NCBI RefSeq assembly: GCF_035046505.1
Contig: NC_089829.1
Coordinates: 9,201,396 to 9,265,395 of the forward strand
DNA length: 64,000 nt
Direction of reading: 5' to 3'
Origin: Tiliqua scincoides
Taxonomy: Eukaryota; Chordata; Lepidosauria; Squamata; Scincidae
Shown here: positions 1-9,767 of the stretch, one piece after another
How the letters are laid out: every line of letters begins with the position of its first letter
How positions within the stretch are numbered: position 1 is the stretch's first letter
Made by a program: the position numbers and the translations under genes
The notes under the pieces: model-generated
What the model was told of the DNA's origin: nothing
The model's database searches: none
Seen by the model: only the letters and a program-made list of their open reading frames with translations

Positions 1-214
1 AGTGGTCCTGTCAAAGTTTGTGATATTTTTTCACCCATCTGTCTACTCCCACAGTCTCAACAGCTCTGCCACCTTCCCCTCAACTCTGCCATGGTCTCCT
101 CAACTTGCCTGTGCTCACCCTCCCTAATAAACTCCTCTTCGAAGCTCTACTTGGCTCAGCACATGCTTCTGTAAAGGGGAGGGAGCAGGAGAGAAAATTT
201 GTTTGTTTGGTTAG

Positions 215-1010
215 GAAATATATATCCCACCTTTCCAAGGCTGAAGCAAATGCCCAAGGTGGCTTACAAAGCTTTATAATAACGTAGAAAGTATCACAAC
301 AGGTAAAAACTAAAATATCAATTTTAACATTGCATAGTGAAATGCAAGCCAAAACAGAGCAACAGTGGTGGGCCTCCCCAGCCCCAGGAAAAAGGTCCGA
401 GATGGCAGCTTCTGTGGGATGCTGCCTCCACCACCCCACATGCAAATCCGCCCCCCCCCTTACCTGGAGAGCACAATATCTCACGCGACCACGACACATC
501 GGGGAAACCACCTGAAGATTCCCCAACACTTTAAATTGTGCTTCTAGTAAATTAGAAGCACAGTTTTGGACCCTCGTCGAGAGCCTTGGAGGACCTTCTG
601 TGGGGTCCTAAAGCTCCACACCTGGGGCATTTACCCCATCAGGTCATCGGGAGGTCTGCAACTACAGAGCAAAATCTAACAAATAGCATTGGGCCAATGG
701 AGAACAAGTTAGTCCAGGGGAGTAGTCAAGGCACAGCTGTATTTTAGAGGCACAGAGGGCAAATATACACTCAGCAAACAAATGCCAGGCAGAACAAGTG
801 TATTTTGAGCCCTCACTGAAAAGGCACGAGGGTGGGAGTAGTTCCCCTAGAAGGGAATTCCATGGTTGTGGTGCCACCACAGAGAAGGCTTGCCCCCAAG
901 CTGCCACCCCTCTCACTTGAGACAGAATCAGAACTTGCAGAAGTCCCCCCTCAGATGAACTAATTGGACAGGACAGGCTGGAATGCATGGAATGTGGCAG
1001 TCTCTCAGAG
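215..1010 (-). mobile_element. L2-type LINE 3' end (remnant)
   Basis: Read on the minus strand, 662-988 carries the end of an L2-class reverse transcriptase: a Ser-Ser-Glu-Gly-Gly-Leu-Leu stretch followed by FSVVAPQPWNSL. Similar protein remnants lie at 51895-52305 and near 56.8 kb. The stretch near 215-290 resembles the 3' UTR end found at 51.7 and 55.97 kb (CCCACCTTTCC...AAGGTGG). Copies lie at about 10362-11157, 20493-21289 and 30635-31430. It is degenerate and not a host gene. Confidence 0.7.
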
Positions 1011-1053
1011 ATCCTGGACCCAGATTATGGAGGGCGAAAGGTTAGAACAAGCA

Positions 1054-1452
1054 TACAACAAACCTTTATTAAGCATATGGTTTTACAACTAATACCTCCA
1101 AACAGTCATGTATGAGGGTATATGTTAAAAGAGAGATAAGAAATAAGGGTTAAAACACAGCAATTTGCTTACACAGTTACTCCAAGTTGCTTAGAACCAG
1201 CAGCTTAGCCCGTTTCATGTTGCTCAAATGAAAAAATTTAGCAACTGGAAGGGTCACGAATTCGAATTCACCCTCCAGCAAAAGTTGTAAAGAGGTGATC
1301 TCAGAGAGACCTTTTTCGTTTCCTGACAACGAGGGGAGATGCTGGTCTCTGAGCACTTGATTAAAAGCACAACGCAGAACAATGTGTGGAAGAGAGTCTA
1401 CCTCTCTGAGGCCACAATTGCAAAATCGTTCTTCTTTCGGAGCAGAACAAGT
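1054..1452 (-). mobile_element. LINE tail with 13-bp target-site duplication
   Basis: The block is flanked by GTTAGAACAAGCA at 1041-1053 and 1453-1465. On the minus strand it encodes a Cys-rich LINE C-terminus (CNCG...HIVLRC followed by LLEGEFEFVTLPVAKF), typical of the zinc-knuckle end of a non-LTR reverse transcriptase. It is 5'-truncated, 399 bp. Copies lie at 11201-11599, 21333-21731 and 31474-31872. It sits next to the L2 remnant. Confidence 0.65.
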
Positions 1453-2511
1453 GTTAGAACAAGCACTTTAGGTTAGAAGTAGACCCAGGAAGGTGGGCTA
1501 GATGGGCCCCTGGCCCGATCCAGCACAAATCTTCTTTTGTTCATCCCAAGCACTATGGGATGGTCACATCCTCTGCCAAAAGTAAAACCAACTCTGTGAC
1601 CTCAATGGGTTTGAGGAAGTTCTAGGAAATGGAAGTCCAGGGTCTTTGTCAATTTAATTTTCTTTTAGTGGCTCACATGTTCTTCATGTTGTTTGAAAAT
1701 AAAATCTTTAAGGCCCTGCATGGGGTAGGCCGTCTTTTATTACAGACAATTCAAAGTCACCACACAGAAACAAGAGCTGGTCCAGGAAAACTACCTCAAT
1801 ATTTCCCATTCAGTGAGAGTCTGGCTGCTCATGGACACCCAAAAGAGAGCACAAAGTTCTGAAGCAGAACCAGGTTGCGACAATAGCAGCCCCTGCAACA
1901 TTTTTGTTTGTTGGAAGTATCACTCCTTTTGGGGGCAGGTACAGTGTGCAGGTGTGGGCAGCTTGATACACATCAAGAGAGAGAGGCTTCCAGCCCCTCC
2001 TGCCTCTTGGTTTCTGTGCCTTTCTTTCATAACCTGCTCTTGTCTAAGAAAGGGCTCTGAATGCTGTCCTTTACCATCTGGAAACAAGTCCACTTTTGAA
2101 GGCTTCAGTAATGCAGGTGTCCTCTGTTATCTGTGGAATTGGTACCTGCTGCTTCAGTTATCTGCAGTTCCGCAGGTACCAGGGATGCCCTTTGACAGGG
2201 TAAAGAGAAGGCTATAAACAGCTCTGTTTACCTGAGTGCAGCAAAACAGTCTTCTGAGCTGCCTGTAGCCTTTTCCTTCCTCCTACTCCCCAGTGTCAGC
2301 CCAGAAAGAGACCAGCAAGAAAATGCATCATAGTGCATTTTGGGGCAACACTGGAGGCAGGGGGAGCCTCAGAGCAACAAGGAGGTGGTTGCAGGCAGCT
2401 TGGAGGGTTGCATATGCCTTGAAAACACAGTGGTTTCGCTAGACAAAGGTAAACAGAGCCATTCTTAGCGTCTCCTGTCCAGGATCCGGCCCAGGATCAC
2501 CCTACTGAGGC

Positions 2512-2594
2512 TGCAATCCTATCCACACATACCTGGGAGAAAGTCCTATTGCCTATAATGGGACTCACTTCTAAGTAGACATGCATAGGATCAG
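2512..2594. mobile_element. Short palindromic MITE-like element
   Basis: The ends are imperfect inverted repeats (TGCAATCCTAT at the left, GCATAGGATC at the right) around a core with AAGTCC and GGGACTCACTTC. This pattern is very common in lizard and snake genomes as a short inverted-repeat element. Copies lie at 12659, 22791 and 32932. Confidence 0.55.
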
Positions 2595-2679
2595 ACTCTT
2601 ACAGCCCAATCCTGAGCTGCCCGGAGCCGCAGGACCCAGAGGCTCCACAAAGGGCTGCCGCCGGATCTGCAGGACCCCA

Positions 2680-2750
2680 AGCTGCCACCCTTCTCACTTG
2701 GGACAGAAGCAGAACTTGCAGAAGACCCCCCTCAGATGAACTAAGAGAGA
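2680..2750 (-). mobile_element. Small L2 LINE remnant
   Basis: About 70 bp closely match the reverse-transcriptase end at 900-965 (CTCACTTGGGACAGAAGCAG and CAGATGAACTAAG), so this is a second fragment of the same LINE. The following 100 bp, with GTGGGTCCTG and GAGAACCACTG, look like a hAT-type terminal fragment. Both recur in units 2-4. Confidence 0.5.
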
Positions 2751-3061
2751 GGTCACCTCCAGTCATGACATCGCTTCTGGTGGGTCCTGACAGATTCTCA
2801 TTCTAAAAAGTGGGTCCTGGTGCGAAATGTGTGAGAACCACTGTATTAGGTTGTATTTTCCCATCTGGATTGCAATCCTTGAGACTGATGTGTCTGAAAT
2901 GAATGTTATCATGAATGTAATCTGTGAACCAGTTTAGCAGCTGTGAAGATGCAACCGATGTCCTCCCACAAGGGACAAGTTGCAGCCTGCCCAGATTCGG
3001 TAGCCAAGAAGCCCTATTATACTTAGATCAAGCTTTATCTTGCCTGTCAGTCAAAACAACT

Positions 3062-3079
3062 GGCTATTTTTCCTTATAG
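3062..3079 (+). promoter_or_regulatory. Conserved splice-acceptor-like tract upstream of exon 1
   Basis: A pyrimidine-rich run ending in AG precedes a conserved purine-rich stretch (GGAGGAGTT) 77 nt before the A1 start. Equivalent tracts end at 54282 before G6 and at 62911 before G7, 122 and 131 nt from their starts, and are repeated in units 2-4. This suggests a non-coding first exon further upstream. I could not place the promoter; a TATAAA-like word at 2213 is the only candidate seen and is weak. Confidence 0.35.
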
Positions 3080-3124
3080 GAGGAGTTTAGAGAGCTTCCT
3101 CTCTGCTACTGGAAGTAAAATCAG

Positions 3125-3187
3125 ATGGGAAGCTTTTTCCTCCCAAGCCCACTGAAATGGGATTCCTGCCTGCATTCCTGCTTTTAA
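3125..3187 (+). other. Short upstream ORF overlapping the A1 start
   Basis: An ATG at 3125 opens 20 codons in a different frame and stops at 3187, overlapping the first ten codons of A1. It recurs in the other A units and in P4 exon 1. The context is modest (C at -3). In G6 and G7 the upstream ATG is in frame instead. If transcribed, it could reduce translation of the A copies. Confidence 0.35.
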
Positions 3188-6100
3188 TCCTAGCTGCTTT
3201 CTGCACACTTCTGATTTTGCTGGTTGTGGGAAGCATTTACATCCATGCCACCACCACAGAGATTCCTCCTGGAGTGGAGCAGCCGGCAAAGTTCCGACTC
3301 CTTCATGTCATAGTCATTGGCTTCGGTTTACTGGTAGGTTGATGAGGGGTTAGAGTTAAACTACGTTATGTCAGCATGAGATTAATGAGGGTCTTGTTGA
3401 CTGGGCAGGTTCAGGGTTAAAGTAGCCAAATAGTTTTGAGATTCAGTCTGGGTTCAATTGACCCATTTCTGCCCTGCCCAGAGGTGTACGCATTTCATCC
3501 CTGTAGCTTATTTGCAAAGTTGGGGAGAAATGGCTTAAGCAGGACCAGACTTTCCAAAGTAACCTTCAGTGCACTTCAGATGCACTTCAAGTCAGAGCCT
3601 GTGGTCTGGAGCCGATTCTGTTTTGTGAACCCTCCCTCTAGAGGAGGCCTGCACAGCGTTGTCATTGTCCATCTCCCTCCTGTACCTTCCTTTTGTTTCA
3701 ATAGTTAAGAACATAAGAACAGCCCCACTGGATCAGGCCATAGGCCCATCTAGTCCAGCTTCCTGTATCTCACAGCGGCCCACCAAATGCCCCAGGGAGC
3801 ACACCAGATAACAAGAGACCTCATCCTGGTGCCCTCCCTTGCATCTGGCATTCTGACATAACCCATTTCTAAAATCAGGAGGTTGCGCATACACATCATG
3901 GCTTGTACCCCATAATGGATTTTTCCTCCAGAAACTTGTCCAATCCCCTTTTAAAGGCGTCTAGGCTAGACGCCATCACCACATCCTGTGGCAAGGAGTT
4001 CCACAGACCGACCACACGCTGAGTAAAGAAATATTTTCTTTTGTCTGTCCTAACCCGCCCAACACTCAGTTTTAGTGGATGTTCCCTGGTTCTGGTGTTA
4101 TGTGAGAGTGTAAAGAGCATCTCCCTATCCACTCTGTCCATCCCCTGCATAATTTTGTAAGTCTCAATCATGTCCCCCCTCAGGCGTCTCTTTTCTAGGC
4201 TGAAGAGGCCCAAACACCGCAGCCTTTCCTCATAAGGAAGGTGCCCCAGCCCCATAATCATCTTAGTCGCTCTCTTTTGCACCTTTTTGGTTGGATGCAT
4301 CAAAGAGTTGGATGCATCAAAGAGTTGGATGCATCAAAGGCAAAACCATGGCATTTTCAGAGAGCAGAAGGGCAATGATTGCATGTGTTGGCACATGTGC
4401 TGCAGTTCTGGTGCCCCGAATACAATAGTCAGTTCAACGAAGCACAGAACTTGCTAGTATTAGCATCTGAACTTTGAGTCCACCCAGTGCATTGACATTT
4501 TCAGAGAGCAGAAGGGCATTGATTGTATGTTTGCCTTGCACTGTTGTTCTGGTGCCCCCAATACTAAAGTCAATCAAGGAAACAGGAGGAGGAAAGGTGG
4601 GAAGGTCAAATGCTTGTGGGGGCAGGCAACCCTTTTCACCTGAGGCTATATTGAAGGGGTGGACATTATAGCCAGAACTTGCTAGAATTGTCATTTAAAC
4701 TATGAGTCCACCCAGTGCAGATGTGAAACCCGAGTAAGCAGGTGGGAGATTTCTTATGAAAGTATTTCAAAATCTAGATTTAGAAACCGGAAATACAGCA
4801 GACCTCCAGAATATACTCCTGCAGATTTCAGGACAGGTGTGTCCATCCCTTGACTTTGAGCCTCTAAGTAGCTGACTACAGAAGGATCTAGCCATAGGAA
4901 TTCATCAGACTGTTCTCTACAAGGTCGAACCAGGAGGGCATGTCTGCTTACTTAATCCCTGCACACACATTAGTAGTAGGAAGTACATACCTTATGTCAA
5001 AACTAACTTTGACAGCTGGTCCCGCCCCTTTTTACTGGAAATCCCGCCCCCTAAGGGGGTTCAAGTGACCCCTCAAACAACTCTCCCCACTGCCCCCCAC
5101 CACTGGGGAGGGTTTTTGGGACACCCCGACATTTGGTTTGGCAGGAAAAGGAGCCTGCCAATGAAGTGTGGGAAAGGGGGTTCATGTGACCCCTCAAACA
5201 ACTCTTCCCGTTCCCCTCGACCGCTAGGGAAGGATTTTGTAGCCCCCCTACATTTGGTTTGGCAGGAAAAGGAGCCCGCCAATAAAGTGTGGGAAAGGGG
5301 TTCATGTGACCACTCAAACAACTTCCCCCGTTCCCCTTGACTGCTAGGGAAGGGTTTTGTAGCACCCCGACATTTGGTTTGGCGGGAAAAGGAGCCTGCC
5401 AGTAAAGTGTGGGAAAGGGGTTCATGTGACCACTCAAACAACTCGCCCCGTTCCCCTCGACTGCTAGGGAAGGGTTTTGTAGCTGAAGGAACTTTTGACT
5501 GTTCTGATGCTTACAGGGGGATTAATTCAAATGAATTTAGAAGACATGGGCCTGGGGGGCATGGGGGAATAGAACCTGCTCACATAGGGGTTACACCAAA
5601 AAAAAAAGGACTGAAAATCAGAAGCTGATCAGACACATTTCTATATGGGAAAACAATTTCAGCTATTTTATATTCCATGAGACTGGGAATCAGATTCTGT
5701 GTCTGGATTTTTACACGTGCAAAAACCAGACACAGGTCAAAAACTGGGGTTAATCCAAGACTATTGCATTCCAATAACTTGGAAATTTTTCAAAACTTTT
5801 TTGTCATGGGAAGCAGATTCTGTGTCTGGTTTTGTGTCTCCAAACCAAATGTCGGGGTGTCCCAAAAACCCTCCCCAGTGGTGGGGGGCAGTGGGGGGTT
5901 GTTTGAGGGGTCACTTGAACCCCTTTAGGGGGCAGGATTTCCGGTAAAAAGGTGCGGGACCAGCTGTCAAAGTTAGTTTTGACATAAGGTATGTACATCC
6001 TACTACTCACATTTTCTCTCTCACTCTCAAAAGGGAAACATTTTCGAGAATTTTCGTATATGCAGCCAACTTCAGGTTATCCGGTATCTGCAAAACAGGC

Positions 6101-7793
6101 TAACACGAGCAAAAGACCCTGCGCTCTTCATAAAGGATGTGAAGTTCAAAGATGTGCCTGTCCGAATGTACCAGCACAAAGTTCCCTCTGGTGGCCGAAG
6201 GAAGGGCATTGTCTTCTTCCATGGAGGCGGAGGGGTGATGGGGAGCACTGGTGAGTTACAGCTGAAATTCACCTGGATTATACTTCTCAGAGCACTTGCA
6301 TGGAGGTCTACCTAATGAAGAAACATAGTTACCCTGCTGTCATTGTTTGCACAGGAGGACCCCATACCCAAGGAGGTTCCCCAGTATCAGTGGGGAAAAA
6401 GAAAACAATACAGCAGGAAGCTATATAGGAAATGTCATGCTTCCAGTTAGTCACCGCTTGCCTACCGGTTGCCTACCGGTTGCTGGTGGCCTGTACATTC
6501 GATTCTTCATTTGAAGAAGAAGGTTAAGCAGAAAGCATCTGTGCTACCAGTACTAGTACACTAAGCAAAGGTACTTGTAATGGGCACGCGCAAGGCACAA
6601 AGTCCCCCAGATCCAAATGAAAGTGCAGACACCAGAGTCTGGGATATGGTCCGTCCCCCCCCCCCGATTCTGAAAAGAGCCTCTGCAGGGATTTGTCGGA
6701 ATTACCTTTTTATTTTGGGTGTATATTTCTGTATTTCAGAAAAGCTTTACTGGGTGCGTGTGCATAGAGAAAGTGTGTGTGGTGTATGGTTTATACAGGT
6801 GAAGCCTCTGTATATGTGGGGGTTCTCTTCCCGACCCCCCATGAATACCAAAACCTGCAGATAATGAAATCCACGGTTTTCGGAGCCATCTTTCCTGAAC
6901 GTGACTTTAGTCTGTCGGGGCCCCTCCCAGGGCCCTCCCCTGACCCCCGACTTACCCGGGAGCAGGCACCCCATGCCCAGGGTGGGGAGGCTTCACTGCC
7001 CTCGAAGGGGGCAAAGCAGGTTGGCTCACCTCAACCAGCCAGAGGGGGCTGGCAGGGCCAACAGGGAACACTACAGGAAACAAGCCAGGAACATGAAAGG
7101 CCTTTTCTGCCCCACCTGGAGGAAGGGGAGGGGCCAAAGGGGGCAGGCTTCCTCCATAAAACAGGGAGGCCAGGGATGAGAGGCAGGCAGTGTGAAGCAG
7201 GGAGCTGTGAGGTCAACAGCTCCTGCTCCTAGGCCAGGTTTGGCAGCTCTGCTAGTGAGGAGGACAAGGGTGCTGGAACCCCCTCCCCCTGCAGCCAATC
7301 TGAAGCCTCCCTGGGGAGGAACAAGCCTGCTCCAGGCCCCTCCAGGGGAAGGCCCCTACATAGTCTTGCTCTAGTCATGTCGTGAGCCGTTCTGAATCTC
7401 GGAGAGGCTGCATGTCCCCATGTGTGGCATGTCCTAGGCTCAGAATGCCACCTGAAGACTTTTTTGACAACTTATGGTTTTAGGAAAAATCACATAGTCA
7501 TAAAAAAACACTTATGTGAACGTTCTGAACCTCGGAGAAGCCACAAGGGCTGTGCATGTGGCCTCTCTGAGGCTCCAAATACCTCCCAGATATGACCTGA
7601 ACAAGGTTCTGTTCGGGTCTGGGATAGACACACACACACACATTTGAATAGCTTTTTCAACACATCTCAGTTATACCTGGAATTCACTCATTCAGTGCAT
7701 GCTCCACTCTTTCAATCTCTCTCTGCTGTTTTAAAGGTTAAAATTACACTCTCCCATGTTCATTTGCATATGACATGGTGATTCAAACTGTTT

Positions 7794-7860
<67 letters not shown>

Positions 7861-9767
7861 ACTTTAGCTATGATCAATTGCTATTCCCAAAGATGGCAAT
7901 TAGTCCATTTGCAGAAATTTTTGTGCTACAGCAGGAATTTGCCAGATAAAAAGGCATTTGCCATTTACTAGCTAGAAAAGCATTAGAAGCAACGTTTGTA
8001 AACTAAAGAAAAGACCAGGTTTCACTTTTCAACACTGTTGCGGTCCCAATTCTGTCAAATGAGTGGGGGGGCGCCTGAATTTAAGGCAGAGCTTTATATA
8101 GTGCATTATATATAAATGATCTTATACAACCACACCCAGGTGCATTCTGCACTGCATGTGTGTTTCTGTGTGTGAACCGTTGTTGCTTTTGTTCCTCCAG
8201 CAAGTAGCCTGGAATCCTCATAATCCTTACATGGATCCCTGGAGCTGGTGGTTCTGCTTCTTTCCTTCTCTGCTGTCAATGGATTCAACATTGCCAGGAA
8301 CAAAACACTGTTGTTCCTCCTTCTCTCACTTCCTATTGCAGCCTTTTAGTGGTGGTTGTCTGATTGATCGCTGACCCTTCCCATTCTGGGCCTTTGGGAT
8401 GGCACATGTGCAAACACACTTCACAAATGCCAGGGGTTCTTTCGTTTGTCATCTCTGGAAACACTTCCTTTGCAGATACCCATGACAAGATGTGCAGCTA
8501 TTTCGCCAGAGAAAGCGGATCGGTGGTTGTGTCTGTTGAGTAAGTTGATCTAAATATGGAGGGCGGGCAGTTCAGGAGGGTTATACTCTTGTGGAGATTG
8601 CATTGCACACACTGAGAGGTGCAGCTTGGTAGAGCATGAATCAGCCCAGTCAGGCCACTGCTCTGATCTCCATGTCCCTTCCCAAAGTCACAGCTCTTCC
8701 CTAGAGGTGAGCAAATATTGAGAGGGAGGAATGGGCAAGTCCACTATCTTTGACACAGGAAGTCTTGATGGAGCCCCGGAACTTGTCAGGACAATCAAAT
8801 GTTTCTATTACCAACTTTGTCAGTACTTCTCAAACCCCGGTCTTCTCCTTAAGAAGTGGGAACTGGAGAAAGGTTCACAGGAGCAGTCCTCAAACTTTGT
8901 ACAGCCATGACTGACCTTGTCCTCCATGGTAGGTTGTGATGCAGTGCTCACTATCGTTACCTTTTCAGCTGTATCAATCACTTTTTCTTTAGTTACCGCC
9001 TGGCTCCTGAGCACAAGTATCCAGTGCCCCTCGATGACTGTCTCGCTGCCACCACCCATTTTCTGGAAGCCGCAGAAGACCACATGGTGGATCCTGCACA
9101 GGTCATTGTTGCAGGCGATAGTGCTGGAGGCAACCTTGCAACTGCTGTTTGCCAAATCTTAGCGGGCAGACCTGGCCTTCCAAAGGTGCGGGCCCAGATC
9201 CTCATCTATCCGTGTGTCCAGGGAATAGACTTCAACTTGCCTTCATATCAGCAAAATCAAACCGTGCCCTTTGCATTCAGGGAAGAGGCTGTTTCTTGTG
9301 TTTTGCAGTGTCTGAAAGGGGAATCATCTCTCTTGAAAGAGCTCTTGGAAGGCTCTCATGTTCCTGTCACCCAAAAATTACAATACCAGAAATGGCTGAG
9401 TGCAGACCACATTCCCAAAGAATTTAAGGCCAGAGGCTACAAACCCCCGGTAACCATGCCCTGCAAGGATGACGTCTACGAGGCAGTTAAGGCTTTGAGC
9501 TCGCCAGGTTTCTCCCCCCTTCTTGCTGAGGATGCTGTGATTTCCCAGCTGCCAGAGGCATGCATTGTGACCTGCGAATACGATATCCTGAGGGACGATG
9601 GCTTGCTCTACAAGAAAAGATTGGAGGACCACCAGATCCCAGTGACTTGGTACCACATTGCTAATGGCTTCCATGGCATTTTGACCTTCATTGAACTGGG
9701 CTGGTTCAGTTTTCCTTCTGCAAAGAAGGGGATGGATGACATTGTCAAGTTCATCAAAAGCTTATAA
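3157..9767 (+). CDS. AADACL4: A1: AADACL4-like esterase, four exons, intact
   Basis: Exons are 3157-3333, 6034-6250, 8476-8539 and 8993-9767, all with GT/AG borders and phases 0, 1 and 2, giving 410 residues. The start ATG has G at -3 and G at +4. Residues about 4-28 are a hydrophobic signal anchor. HGGGG (122-126) is the oxyanion region, GDSAGG places the nucleophile at Ser196, and Asp350 (EYDILRDDG) and His380 (NGFHG) complete the triad with the 30-residue Asp-His spacing known from AADAC. The family is known as type II ER membrane proteins with a lumenal hydrolase domain that cleaves small esters and amides; the substrate here is inferred only. The position after HGGG is Gly, where G5, G6 and P4 have Trp. 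The exon-by-exon resemblance to mammalian AADACL4 (for example LPSYQQN and LLYKKRLED) is from memory. AADACL3 or another AADAC-like name is the alternative. Confidence 0.88.
3707..4322 (-). mobile_element. CR1/L3-like LINE 3' tail in intron 1 of A1
   Basis: The empty site is preserved in P4 near 34127 (ATAGTT joined directly to GGATGCATC). On the minus strand, 3896-4290 encodes the end of a CR1-superfamily reverse transcriptase (LRCLGLFSLEKRRLRGDMIE and WNSLPQDVV). The left end is the LINE 3' UTR. The right edge carries three 17-bp copies of (A/G)GTTGGATGCATCAAAG at 4289-4339, where the empty site has one. The element inserted after the A and P4 lineages separated but before the tandem array spread. 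Confidence 0.8.
4352..4710 (+). repeat. Internal duplication in intron 1 (about 144-bp period)
   Basis: CATTTTCAGAGAGCAGAAGG occurs at 4352 and again at 4496, with similar sequence following each (GTTCTGGTGCCCC, then AGAACTTGCTAG). The second copy is longer. P4 has both copies (34150 and 34296 region), while G5 and G6 show one, so the duplication is specific to the A/P4 lineage. Confidence 0.6.
4972..6007. mobile_element. Long-TIR non-autonomous element, intron 1 of A1
   Basis: The element is 1036 bp with inverted ends of about 170 bp (4972-5141 and 5841-6007) that start AGTAGTAGG and end CCTACTACT. It is flanked by the 6-bp duplication CACATT (4966-4971 and 6008-6013). P4 and G5 have no element at this site. 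It has no protein-coding content I can recognise; the interior holds a 120-bp tandem repeat. AG...CT ends, long TIRs and a 6-bp duplication fit a Polinton-derived non-autonomous element; IS3EU-like or Dada-like DNA transposons are alternatives. It looks structurally whole but cannot move itself. It is fairly young, since the ends still match closely. Confidence 0.75.
5131..5486 (+). repeat. 120-bp tandem repeat inside the long-TIR element
   Basis: CATTTGGTTTGGC(A/G)GGAAAA starts at 5131, 5251 and 5371, an exact 120-bp period. Each unit runs through GTGTGGGAAAGGGG and CTCAAACAACT. The first partial unit lies in the left TIR. The array is expanded only on the left side. Copies lie at 15278 and 25410. 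Confidence 0.85.
6796..7640. mobile_element. Tigger/MER2-like remnant with GC-rich core, intron 2 of A1
   Basis: The left part (TA followed by CAGGTGAAGCCTCTGTATAT, then GACCCCCCATGAATACC and CAGATAATGAAAT) resembles terminal sequence of Tigger-type elements. Related sequence lies in P4 intron 2 (36.68-37.1 kb) and in G5 intron 2 (47.13-47.5 kb). The core at 6900-7370 is GC-rich and may be a separate unidentified insertion. The open frames here are chance products of base composition. Copies lie at 16943 and 27073. Confidence 0.4.
7793..7857 (+). repeat. (GT)n(GA)n microsatellite, unit 1
   Basis: This is a GT run passing directly into a GA run, 65 bp, in intron 2. Its length differs between units and accounts for most of the difference in unit length. 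Confidence 0.95.
8883..8950. mobile_element. hAT-type MITE fragment, intron 3 of A1
   Basis: CAGTCCTCAAACTTTGTACAGCC and the following 45 bp match the left end of the longer element at 57591 in G6 intron 3, so the A genes retain a truncated copy. Copies lie at 19014 and 29156. Confidence 0.5.

Noticed and set aside
2205-2230. TATA-like GGCTATAAACAGC as the A1 promoter
   Set aside because: It is about 940 bp from the start and I saw no initiator or conservation with G6 or G7; not supported enough to list.
3896-4303. 135-codon minus-strand open frame, repeated in each A unit
   Set aside because: It is the end of a CR1-like LINE reverse transcriptase inside an intron, with an empty site in P4; not a host gene.
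5051-5441. Repetitive open frames on both strands, possibly a repeat protein
   Set aside because: They come from the 120-bp tandem repeat (a multiple of three) in the long-TIR element, which keeps any frame open.
5131-5486. Regular repeats that might suggest a CRISPR array
   Set aside because: The whole 120-bp unit repeats with no unique spacers, and the window is vertebrate.
6777-7232. 151-codon GC-rich open frame in intron 2 of the A genes
   Set aside because: There are no recognisable domains, several overlapping frames are open on both strands from base composition, and it lies in transposon-like DNA.
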